From positions 1 through 8,519 of the forward strand of contig CAZTLI010000226.1 in NCBI GenBank assembly GCA_964614375.1: a stretch of 8,519 nt of DNA, given 5' to 3'. The stretch comes from CAZTLI01 sp964614375 (lineage in GTDB: Bacteria; Chloroflexota; Anaerolineae; Aggregatilineales; Phototrophicaceae). Below are positions 1-6,426 of this stretch, piece by piece (the first letter of the stretch is position 1; every line of letters begins with the position of its first letter). Made by a program: the position numbers and the translations under genes. The notes beneath the pieces are model-generated. The model was not told where the DNA came from. It did not search any database and saw nothing but the letters and a program-made list of their open reading frames with translations.

Positions 1-194
1 TTGCGAGTGAGTGGCCTCTGGAATTGGCTGGACAGGTCGGGGCATTGTGCGCCGCGTATGTGCTGGAGCACATTGGAACGCAAAATCACAAATTCACGCT
101 CGAAGCATTTATTGCGCGTTTTCGCACCCACTTTGATGATAAGGGGCAGCTTGATGTTTTGCTCACTGCCGATGAAAGTCAGACGGTCTCCTGA
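1..194 (+). CDS. PfkB-family carbohydrate/nucleoside kinase, C-terminal fragment
   Basis: The gene is cut by the left edge. The third frame is open from base 3 and ends at TGA 192-194, giving 63 residues. The visible tail has the sequence features of the C-terminal helices of PfkB (ribokinase/adenosine kinase) proteins: an AGQVGALCAAYVLEHIGTQ helix, then an Asn-His-Phe-Thr turn, an Ala-Arg-Phe-Arg-x-His-Phe helix and a final Leu-Asp-Val-Leu-Leu. This pattern is familiar from Chloroflexota proteins annotated as carbohydrate kinase family. The catalytic part (the GAGD anion hole with its Asp base) lies outside the window, so the substrate cannot be read. The next gene, ahcY, produces adenosine, which makes an adenosine kinase role attractive but unproven. 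No terminator follows it. A promoter starts about 30 bp downstream, so ahcY need not depend on read-through from this gene. Confidence 0.72.
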   Translation, partial: ASEWPLELAGQVGALCAAYVLEHIGTQNHKFTLEAFIARFRTHFDDKGQLDVLLTADESQTVS

Positions 195-222
195 CGATTA
201 AACCGCTCATCACAATGCAGTA

Positions 223-251
223 GCGACAGACCGCGTGTGGTATGCTACAAT
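223..251 (+). promoter_or_regulatory. Sigma70-like promoter for ahcY
   Basis: A -10 box TACAAT lies at 246-251 and is preceded directly by TGC, giving an extended -10 (TGnTACAAT). Seventeen bases upstream is GCGACA at 223-228, which matches four of six positions of TTGACA. Transcription would start near 258, giving a leader of about 60 nt before the ATG at 318. The call is by eye only. Start-site mapping would settle it. Confidence 0.5.
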
Positions 252-275
252 GCCCGCGTTTTGACCAACAGTAAT

Positions 276-297
276 CCGGCGGCACTTCACCCGTCGG
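276..297 (+). promoter_or_regulatory. GC-rich hairpin in ahcY leader
   Basis: CCGGCGG (276-282) can pair with CCGTCGG (291-297) through seven pairs, one of them G-U, around the 8-nt loop CACTTCAC. It sits inside the predicted leader of ahcY and ends 11 nt before the Shine-Dalgarno sequence. No U-tract follows, so it is not an intrinsic terminator. I do not recognise it as the known SAH riboswitch. It may only stabilise the mRNA 5' end. Confidence 0.3.
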
Positions 298-302
298 TGT
301 GT

Positions 303-319
303 ATTTTAGGAGATAAAAT
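303..319 (+). promoter_or_regulatory. AU hairpin with the ahcY Shine-Dalgarno in its loop
   Basis: ATTTTA (303-308) is exactly complementary to TAAAAT (314-319), leaving GGAGA (309-313), the ribosome-binding core, as the loop. The 3' arm contains the first two bases of the start codon. AGGAG at 308-312 is five bases before ATG 318, which is the main reason for choosing that start. The stem is made only of A-U pairs and would be weak. It may be a chance symmetry or a weak temperature- or helicase-sensitive element. Confidence 0.35.
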
Positions 320-1580
320 GGCAGTCGAACACGATGTGAAAGACCTCAATTTAGCAACTGGAGGCCGCTATCGTATTGAATGGGCGGGGCAAGAAATGCC
401 CGTTCTAGCAGCAATCCTCGAACGTTTTGAAAAAGAAAAACCGCTTAAGGGCGTGCGTGTGTCTGCCTGTTTGCATGTGACAACCGAAACCGCCAATCTC
501 ATGCGGACGCTGCAAGCGGGTGGCGCCGATGTCGTGCTGTGTGCTTCTAATCCGCTGTCAACGCAGGATGATGTCGCGGCATCGCTTGTGGCCCATGACG
601 AAATTCCCGTTTATGCCATCAAAGGCGAAAACAACGAAACCTACTATGACCACATCCGCGCGGCGCTCGATCACAAACCCCACATCACAATGGATGATGG
701 CGCTGACCTTGTGAGCACCATTCACAAAACGCGCACCGAACTCATGACCGACATCGTGGGCGGGACGGAGGAAACCACGACAGGCGTCATCCGGCTGCGG
801 GCGATGGCAAAGGATGGCGCGCTCAAATTCCCCGTGATTGCCGTCAACGACAGCATGACCAAACATCTGTTTGATAATCGCTATGGCACAGGCCAGAGTA
901 CGCTCGATGGCATCATCCGTTCGACCAACATTTTATTGGCAGGCCGTACTGTCGTCGTTGCGGGTTATGGCTGGTGCAGTCGGGGTATCGCCACCCGTGC
1001 AAATGGATTGGGCGCAAACGTCATCGTCACCGAAGTGGACCCCATGCGCGCATTGGAAGCCGTCATGGATGGTTTCCGCGTCATGCCGATGGTAGAAGCC
1101 GCGCCACTGGGCGATATTTTTGTCACCGCAACGGGCGACATCAATGTGATTGACACCCCACATTTTGAAAGGATGAAACACGGCGCGATTGTGTGTAATT
1201 CAGGCCATTTCAATGTCGAAATTAACCTGAAGGGTCTGCAAGAGATGACCAAAGGCGAACCGCGTCTGGTGCGTCCGTTTGTCGAAGAATATGTCTTGAA
1301 TGGCAAAGCAATCTATATTCTGGGCGAAGGCCGCCTCATCAATCTCGCCGCTGCCGAAGGTCATCCCGCCAGTGTGATGGACATGAGTTTTGCGAATCAG
1401 GCACTTGGCGCGGAATACATGGTCAAACATGCCCAGGAACTTTCCGCCAACGTTTACACCATTCCCGAAGACATCGACAAAGAAATCGCGCGCTTGAAGC
1501 TGGAAGCGATGGGTATTAACATCGACACATTGACTGCTGAACAAGAAACCTATCTCAACCAGTGGGAAGAAGGCACTTAA
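318..1580 (+). CDS. ahcY: S-adenosyl-L-homocysteine hydrolase (adenosylhomocysteinase)
   Basis: This cytoplasmic, NAD-dependent enzyme reversibly splits S-adenosylhomocysteine into adenosine and homocysteine, clearing the inhibitor of methyltransferases in the methyl cycle. The 420-residue protein is the short bacterial/archaeal form, without the insert and the Lys-Tyr tail of longer forms. The substrate-domain signatures are present: CLHVTTETA with His53, MDDGADL around Asp126-127, TEETTTGV with Glu151-152, NDSMTKHLFDN with Lys182, Asp186 and Asn187, and CNSGHFNVEI with His297. The NAD fold begins at VVVAGYGWCSRG (213-223), with Glu239 placed to bind the ribose. Two differences stand out: Thr191 sits where animal enzymes have a conserved Cys, and Ser221 replaces the third Gly of GxGxxG. 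ATG 318 is preferred over an in-frame upstream start at 237 because of AGGAG at 308-312 and because homologues begin near here. The gene lies between a PfkB-type kinase and a secreted protein 24 bp downstream. Confidence 0.96.
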   Translation: MAVEHDVKDLNLATGGRYRIEWAGQEMPVLAAILERFEKEKPLKGVRVSACLHVTTETANLMRTLQAGGADVVLCASNPLSTQDDVAASLVAHDEIPVYAIKGENNETYYDHIRAALDHKPHITMDDGADLVSTIHKTRTELMTDIVGGTEETTTGVIRLRAMAKDGALKFPVIAVNDSMTKHLFDNRYGTGQSTLDGIIRSTNILLAGRTVVVAGYGWCSRGIATRANGLGANVIVTEVDPMRALEAVMDGFRVMPMVEAAPLGDIFVTATGDINVIDTPHFERMKHGAIVCNSGHFNVEINLKGLQEMTKGEPRLVRPFVEEYVLNGKAIYILGEGRLINLAAAEGHPASVMDMSFANQALGAEYMVKHAQELSANVYTIPEDIDKEIARLKLEAMGINIDTLTAEQETYLNQWEEGT

Positions 1581-1604
1581 AGGGAACAGTTAAGGAAAAG
1601 ACTT

Positions 1605-4094
1605 ATGAAATTCCACAGACCAATCATCACAACTCTGATAGTGATCGCGCTGGTGTCAGCATTGGGCGTCACTGGCGTATTGGCGCAAGTGGGCACTGGC
1701 GGATTTGTACGCTTTGTCCATGTTGTACCCGGCGCTGGGGCAGTTGACATCTATGTCGATGGTGAGCTCACCATCAGCGGACTGAATTTCGGCAGCGCGA
1801 CGACCTTTGTCAATATGCCTGCGGGCGACCATTCAGTCAACGTCACGCCCAGCGGGGTCACGACCCCGCTCTGGAACGAGACCATTTCAACGGCGGACGG
1901 CACACATACCACGCTTGTCGCGTCATCTACAAATCCACTCGGATTTCAGGCATTTACGGATGATTTATCACCCATCAATCTGGGCACGACCCGCTTTAAC
2001 GTCATTCACGCCGTAAGTGGTGGCCCTGCGATTGATGTCCTGCTATCCGATGGTCGTTCAATCACCGAGAATCTGGGTTATGGCCTGGCCACTGGCACTG
2101 CCGATATACCCGTTGCAACCTATGAAATTGGGTTTACCAGTACAGGCGGCAGTCTGGATAGCGCCCTCATTGAACCCCAAAACTTCTCACTGACCAGCAA
2201 CACGGTGTATTCACTGGTTGTCTACGGCACTCCCGCGGCGCCCGCTGTGCTCACACTTTCGGCTGCGGCGCAACCGTCCGACGATAACGGTTTTGTGCGC
2301 TTTGCCCATACTGTTGGGGATGCACCCGATGTTGATATTTTTGTGGGCGATACACGGCTTGTACCGGGCTTTGGCTTTGGCGATGTGACTCATCACCTGC
2401 CGCTGCCAGCGGGCACACACGCCGTCAGCATTCGCGTATCAAACACGGGTGAGGAACTCCTCAGCACAGAACTCAACGTCGATTCTGGCACAGCGGTGAC
2501 TGTCGTCGCCTTTGGTCCCGCTTCTGATTTAACGGTTAATGCGTTTGAGGACGACATCAGCGGAATCAACGCCGAACAGGGTCGTGTGAATATTATTAAC
2601 GCCCTGCCCGGTTCAACGGGTGGCGATGCCACGCTTGCCGATGGCACAACGGTCGCAAGCGGATTGGATTTCGGCAGCAGCAGCGCGCCAGTTGACATAT
2701 CAGCAACCGCACAGACTCTATCTGTCACCCTCACGCTGGGCGACCAGTCGGGGACAATTGAACTTCCTGATTTCCGCGTGTATGGTGGTGTCTATTACAA
2801 CCTGTTCGTTGTCAATGGCGACGCCTTTTCACCTCCGGGAATTATTGTCGCTGCAACCAGCATCGCGCAAAGTATTGGCAGCGCGCCGGGTAGTGATGCG
2901 GTGACTATAGCCTCAAGCGGGGGTGGCGACACCACAACCGCGCAAGAAGCCACGCCCGTCCCACAGGTAGCAACAACCGTACCGGAAACACCGGTTCCGC
3001 CCGCGCCAACGCAGCCGCCTGCTACACCGCGACCCGAAACGCCAACCGCGCGCATCGTCCTCGACCCGGATGCCAATCTCCATTTGCGCCAATCGCCGAG
3101 TGCAGACGGGCAATCGTTGGGCTTGGCTCCATCGGGCGCAATCCTTGCCGTCGTTGGACGTGAAGGTGCGCCGGAATTTGCAGAGGGTGTTGAACCGCCC
3201 GACGATTTAGAGGAATTTGTAGACCCGGCGACGCTGCTCGTGGATGAAGATGAAGACCTCGTTCCAGAAGAAACCTGGCTGTTCGTCATCTATAGCACAC
3301 CCGACGGTGGCACAATCGAAGCATGGGTCAATGCGCTGTATCTGGATGTGCGTGAACCGGATGGTGACCGTCAGCGTTTAGCAGACCTGCCAACTGTCCC
3401 CAATAACCGTATTGGTGAAGCCATCAATACTGGCATTACCCCCCCACCCGTTCCAGAAGACCGCGTGACAGCGACCGTGATCGGCCTAAATGTGGGTGCG
3501 AACCTCAACATCCGCCGCACACCCGATACTGCGGGCGAAATTCTGGATCGCATACCCGGTGGCACGGTGGTCGAATTGGTCGGTATCAGTGAAGACGGCG
3601 AATGGGCCTTCATTACACATCTGCCAAGTGGTGGTGGGTCTGTATCCGGTTGGGTCAGCACAGGCTTCCTGGAATATGGCTACAATGACCGGCGTGTTGA
3701 CCTCGAAGAACTCGACCAGCGCGAATTGCTCGTGATTGTCGATACCGATCGCCTTGGCGAAATTGGTTCGGGCACAACACCTTCGAGCGCCCCTACCGCC
3801 GATCCACTGCGCGATGTCTTCATCGCCGAAATCATCCTTGACCCCGGTGCAAACTTGCATCTCCGCCGCAACCCGGATGCGTCATCCGAATCGCTCAACC
3901 TGATTCCGAGTGGCACACGCATCGTTGTATCGGGTCGTACCGCAGACACAGTTTGGCTGCTGGTGACGTTTGAAGGAACAGAAGGCTGGATTGCCACACA
4001 ATATGTCGATCTAACCTTCAACGGCGAACGTGCCGATGTCCTCGACATCCCTATTGCGCCAGACCTTCAGGCAGAAGCAACTGCCGAAGCGTAG
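1605..4094 (+). CDS. Secreted multidomain protein: four DUF4397 modules plus three SH3b domains
   Basis: The function is unknown. The architecture suggests an extracellular, wall-associated or adhesive protein. A Sec signal peptide spans residues 1-27 (Lys/Arg/His start, hydrophobic core, VLA-Q cleavage). Four DUF4397-type beta modules follow at about 33-127, 129-222, 229-322 and 327-425. The first three begin with the family pattern (V/F)xFxHxx...D(I/V)(Y/L/F)V, for example FVRFVHVVPGAGAVDIYV; the fourth is degenerate. A Pro/Thr-rich linker covers about 445-480. Bacterial SH3 domains occupy about 482-581, 620-690 and 738-803, with the typical NLHLRxxP starts and GW-x-W/A-x-x-x-L/V ends. The first SH3b carries an acidic insert at 519-556. 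No C-terminal anchor or sorting motif is visible, so wall contact would be through SH3b. The mature part has no Lys and no Cys. AAGGAAAAG at 1592-1600 supports ATG 1605. The 24-bp gap after ahcY suggests cotranscription, and a terminator follows at 4121. Confidence 0.85.
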   Translation: MKFHRPIITTLIVIALVSALGVTGVLAQVGTGGFVRFVHVVPGAGAVDIYVDGELTISGLNFGSATTFVNMPAGDHSVNVTPSGVTTPLWNETISTADGTHTTLVASSTNPLGFQAFTDDLSPINLGTTRFNVIHAVSGGPAIDVLLSDGRSITENLGYGLATGTADIPVATYEIGFTSTGGSLDSALIEPQNFSLTSNTVYSLVVYGTPAAPAVLTLSAAAQPSDDNGFVRFAHTVGDAPDVDIFVGDTRLVPGFGFGDVTHHLPLPAGTHAVSIRVSNTGEELLSTELNVDSGTAVTVVAFGPASDLTVNAFEDDISGINAEQGRVNIINALPGSTGGDATLADGTTVASGLDFGSSSAPVDISATAQTLSVTLTLGDQSGTIELPDFRVYGGVYYNLFVVNGDAFSPPGIIVAATSIAQSIGSAPGSDAVTIASSGGGDTTTAQEATPVPQVATTVPETPVPPAPTQPPATPRPETPTARIVLDPDANLHLRQSPSADGQSLGLAPSGAILAVVGREGAPEFAEGVEPPDDLEEFVDPATLLVDEDEDLVPEETWLFVIYSTPDGGTIEAWVNALYLDVREPDGDRQRLADLPTVPNNRIGEAINTGITPPPVPEDRVTATVIGLNVGANLNIRRTPDTAGEILDRIPGGTVVELVGISEDGEWAFITHLPSGGGSVSGWVSTGFLEYGYNDRRVDLEELDQRELLVIVDTDRLGEIGSGTTPSSAPTADPLRDVFIAEIILDPGANLHLRRNPDASSESLNLIPSGTRIVVSGRTADTVWLLVTFEGTEGWIATQYVDLTFNGERADVLDIPIAPDLQAEATAEA
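1701..2879 (+). repeat. Four tandem DUF4397 modules (protein-level repeat)
   Basis: The modules cover residues about 33-127, 129-222, 229-322 and 327-425 of the secreted protein. Recurring marks are the opening FVRFVH/FNVIHA/FVRFAH/VNIINA strand, a NFG/GYG/GFG/DFG turn some 25 residues later, and a closing strand ending near an (A/T)F-x-D-D segment before the next module. DNA identity between copies is low by eye, so the duplications look old rather than recent. Module borders are approximate. Confidence 0.7.
3048..4013 (+). repeat. Three SH3b domains (protein-level repeat)
   Basis: Residues about 482-581, 620-690 and 738-803 repeat the pattern (L/V)xxxANLxxRxxP, then (L/I)xPSG/IPGG, then xWxx(V/I), then a W(V/I)xxxx(V/L) end. 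The first and third share LDPxANLHLR and are closer to each other than to the second. In known families SH3b domains bind peptidoglycan or other cell-wall parts; the ligand here is not known. Confidence 0.72.
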
Positions 4095-4120
4095 ATACGG
4101 TAAATATCATCAACAATCAG

Positions 4121-4156
4121 AGTCCTGTGGGAGGATCAACCTCACAGGACTTTTTC
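4121..4156 (+). terminator. Intrinsic terminator after the secreted protein gene
   Basis: AGTCCTGT (4121-4128) pairs perfectly with ACAGGACT (4144-4151). An inner GAGG/CCTC stem closes the loop ATCAA, with a GG bulge on the 5' side. The stem runs straight into TTTTTC. It lies 26 bp after the stop codon at 4092-4094. There is no A-tract on the upstream side, so it should act only on rightward transcription. It separates the ahcY/secreted-protein unit from the lipoprotein gene. Confidence 0.88.
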
Positions 4157-4169
4157 ATTAGCGTCCTCA

Positions 4170-4199
4170 TTGGGTAGTTGATGTACACTTAAACATATT
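4170..4199 (+). promoter_or_regulatory. Possible weak promoter for the lipoprotein gene
   Basis: A promoter is expected between the terminator at 4121-4156 and the ATG at 4248. The best pair I find is TTGGGT (4170-4175) and CATATT (4194-4199) with an 18-base spacer. Both are poor matches. TTGATG occurs at 4178 and again at 4199, 21 bases apart, and may be an operator-like direct repeat or chance. Confidence 0.25.
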
Positions 4200-4247
4200 T
4201 GATGCAGGTAGAGAATCCCTTGTGAGAGACCACAACGAGGAAAACGC

Positions 4248-6350
4248 ATGTCCATAAAAACACGATATTGGTTATTAGTCCTCTTTTTGCTGCTTGCCGC
4301 ATGTAGCACAGCCGAAGACCCAATTATCCCAACCGAGATTACCCTGCCAACAGTCACACCCACATACACGCCTGAACCGACTGCTGTTCCCAGCCCAACG
4401 CGCATTCCAGAAGCCATCGCACCCCAAACTATTGCCGACGACCCCGCAGACCAATCTGCTGTGCGTGTAGTTCATGCTGCGCCGGATACGCCTACATTTG
4501 ATGTGTATATCGAACAATTGGCAATTGCCACGAATGTCAGCTTTGGGCTGGCAACAGGGCGCGCCAATATAGTCGGTGGTGATTATCATCTATCCATCGT
4601 GCCCACAGGCAACGATTACTTTGAAGAACCGCTGTTTGAACAGGACATCACCATTGCGCGTGGGCAAACATCGCTTTTATTGGTCACCGGGACACCAGAT
4701 GCGCTCACCGCACAACTCATCCCTGAACCATCTGCACCGCTCATAGGTACAGAAAGTCGCCTAACGTTTATCCATGCCATCCCCAATGGCCCGCCGTATG
4801 TGGTCATTGATCGCGGCGCAAGCATCACGAGCACACTCAACTTTGGACAAGTGTCAACAAGTGTGGAAATGATGACGCAAGATGTCTTCCTGACCTTCCA
4901 GAGTGGTGAAACACCCCTGCACAGCGACGTATACACCTTAATCGGCGGCAATAACCATACGTTCGTCTTGACAGGTATCGCTAATGACCCGGATAGTTGG
5001 CAGGTACTGGAATTTAGTTCACCCGCTCCGTCAATTGTGAATCTGCGACTTATTCATGCCGCACCCGGTACACCTACTGTCGATGTCTATGTCAACGGTC
5101 AGGCTTTTTCGACAAATCTGGGATATGGTCGGAGCAGCGGTTGGCAGCAGCAGCCATTAGCCGCCTATAACATCGACATCTATGCCGCAGGCGCAGACCC
5201 GGCATCAACCTCCCCACTCTACCGTCAAACAATTCGGGGCAATCCTGACGAGAACTTATCACTGGTCTTCATGGGTGAAGGCACAAACATGCAAATTGTG
5301 TCGCATCGTGAACGCTTAAGCCCCACACCGCCCGACGAAGCCCGCGTCGTATTCGTCAATTCGCTGCAAGACTTGCCGCGCGTGCGCTTGGAGATGGCGG
5401 GTGGCCCCGAACTCAGCGTCGCCGATTTACGATACGGCGATGTCAGCGAACCTGTTTTATTAAGTGCCAACGTCCCGATTACCATTATCTGGAGCGGTGT
5501 GCAGTCCGACGGCGCACTAGGCGATGCGGTAGATTTGAGCAGCAATCTTATTTTTGAGCCGGGACGCACGTATTTCTATGTCATTTCACGACAAATCGAA
5601 ACCGGCCCCATTATCTTTAGCGAAAGTGTGGGGGTTGGACCCGCCGAACCGGACGATGATGAGGAAGTGGTCGAAGAACCTACACCAGAACCTGTCGGCC
5701 CCACACAGGTACGCCTGATCAATGCCTTTAATCATCCCAATACCGTCAACTTTTATATCGACGGAATCACTATCGGGCAGGATTTGCCATATCGAGGCAG
5801 TACCGCACTGGTCATTATCCCACAGGGTCGCCACATCATTCGTGCAGAATTGGTCGGTGTCGAAGGCATTGTCGTTGAATCGGAATTAACCTTCCCGGAG
5901 ACATCAACATCCACCATCGTTGCCTATGGTGTGGGTGGTCTGACCGAAATACAGTTGGTACGCGCGCAGGATAGTGCATTGTATACCGATCCAACTGCGA
6001 CAACCATTCGCTTTTTTAACCTCAGTCCCACACTCATCGAAACAGCATTCGGGGTTGCCTACGCACCGCCTACCGTCAGCGCCGGTGAGCCATCACCGGT
6101 TGATGGGTATCGGATGCCATTTTCATTTGGAATCGAGCGTGTTGTGGACGATATACCCAGTGGGCGCTTCTCCGAACCCGTGATTATGCCCTTTGGAACA
6201 TACAATATTCTGGTGATTGACTCCGCCCGCGAATCCATCGCATGGCTCGCGGCATCGGTGGTCATTGAACAGGGCGGGCACATTGATGTATTGGCGATGG
6301 AAGATCAACAATCCATGCGTGTAGACGCCTTTATCGTACCCTACCCGTGA
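4248..6350 (+). CDS. Surface lipoprotein with six DUF4397-like modules
   Basis: The specific function is unknown. It is predicted to be anchored by lipid to the outer face of the membrane. Residues 1-19 form a lipoprotein signal peptide: Lys4/Arg6, a hydrophobic run and lipobox LAAC with Cys19. A Thr/Pro/Glu-rich stalk follows at about 28-60 (TPTYTPEPTAVPSPT). DUF4397-like modules begin near residues 71 (VRVVHAAPDTPTFDVYI), 170, 264 (LRLIHAAPGTPTVDVYV), 365, 486 and 585. The first and third are the clearest, and the last carries an extra loop near 605-620. An acidic and Pro-rich linker lies at about 465-485. No SH3b or enzyme domain is seen. After Cys19 there is no other Cys, and after Lys4 there is no Lys. 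ATG 4248 follows GAGGAAAA at 4237-4244. It is a paralogue in style of the upstream secreted protein but sits behind that gene's terminator. Confidence 0.85.
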   Translation: MSIKTRYWLLVLFLLLAACSTAEDPIIPTEITLPTVTPTYTPEPTAVPSPTRIPEAIAPQTIADDPADQSAVRVVHAAPDTPTFDVYIEQLAIATNVSFGLATGRANIVGGDYHLSIVPTGNDYFEEPLFEQDITIARGQTSLLLVTGTPDALTAQLIPEPSAPLIGTESRLTFIHAIPNGPPYVVIDRGASITSTLNFGQVSTSVEMMTQDVFLTFQSGETPLHSDVYTLIGGNNHTFVLTGIANDPDSWQVLEFSSPAPSIVNLRLIHAAPGTPTVDVYVNGQAFSTNLGYGRSSGWQQQPLAAYNIDIYAAGADPASTSPLYRQTIRGNPDENLSLVFMGEGTNMQIVSHRERLSPTPPDEARVVFVNSLQDLPRVRLEMAGGPELSVADLRYGDVSEPVLLSANVPITIIWSGVQSDGALGDAVDLSSNLIFEPGRTYFYVISRQIETGPIIFSESVGVGPAEPDDDEEVVEEPTPEPVGPTQVRLINAFNHPNTVNFYIDGITIGQDLPYRGSTALVIIPQGRHIIRAELVGVEGIVVESELTFPETSTSTIVAYGVGGLTEIQLVRAQDSALYTDPTATTIRFFNLSPTLIETAFGVAYAPPTVSAGEPSPVDGYRMPFSFGIERVVDDIPSGRFSEPVIMPFGTYNILVIDSARESIAWLAASVVIEQGGHIDVLAMEDQQSMRVDAFIVPYP
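4458..6338 (+). repeat. Six DUF4397-like modules (protein-level repeat)
   Basis: Residues about 71-163, 170-258, 264-355, 365-461, 486-573 and 585-697 of the lipoprotein share an opening strand of the type VRVVHA/LTFIHA/LRLIHA/VVFVNS/VRLINA/IRFFNL. Each has a following D-x-Y or related strand and, in most copies, an FG/YG turn. Similarity is at protein level only. Modules 2, 4 and 6 are diverged and could be missed by a profile search. Confidence 0.62.
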
Positions 6351-6362
6351 GCTTGAGGGTAG
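6341..6362 (+). other. Hairpin over the lipoprotein stop codon
   Basis: CTACCC (6341-6346) is complementary to GGGTAG (6357-6362), with a 10-nt loop that contains the TGA stop at 6348-6350. No T-tract follows, so a standard intrinsic terminator is unlikely. It could slow read-through or protect the 3' end, or it may be a chance inverted repeat. Confidence 0.25.
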
Positions 6363-6387
6363 CACAGCACGAGACTTTCGCTATAAT
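6359..6387 (+). promoter_or_regulatory. Promoter for the deoxysugar operon
   Basis: A perfect TATAAT lies at 6382-6387. With a 17-base spacer the -35 position is GTAGCA (6359-6364), a weak match. Transcription would start near 6394, giving a leader of about 33 nt before the GTG start at 6427. The -10 match and its place in the only gap between the two gene groups support the call. Confidence 0.5.
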
Positions 6388-6426
6388 GCTGCCTGCAATA
6401 GCGATCATTCTGATGGAAAACAAACC

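Noticed and set aside
1..201. Open frame in the first reading frame at the left edge
   Set aside because: Its protein has no recognisable family features. The third frame over the same bases gives a clear PfkB-kinase C-terminus.
237..317. 27-residue N-terminal extension of AhcY
   Set aside because: It overlaps the predicted promoter -10 box, resembles no AhcY N-terminus and lacks a ribosome site, whereas ATG 318 has AGGAG.
965..1306. Antisense open frame within ahcY
   Set aside because: No ribosome site or recognisable domain, and the sense strand is an intact conserved enzyme.
2795..3289. 164-codon open frame on the minus strand
   Set aside because: It is antisense to the SH3b/linker coding region, low in complexity (Ser/Gly/Ala/Thr runs), with no promoter or family signal; a shadow of GC-biased codons.
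4095..4247. Small RNA gene or riboswitch in the gap between the two surface-protein genes
   Set aside because: The only clear structure is the terminator hairpin at 4121-4156. The rest is too short and shows no further strong stem.
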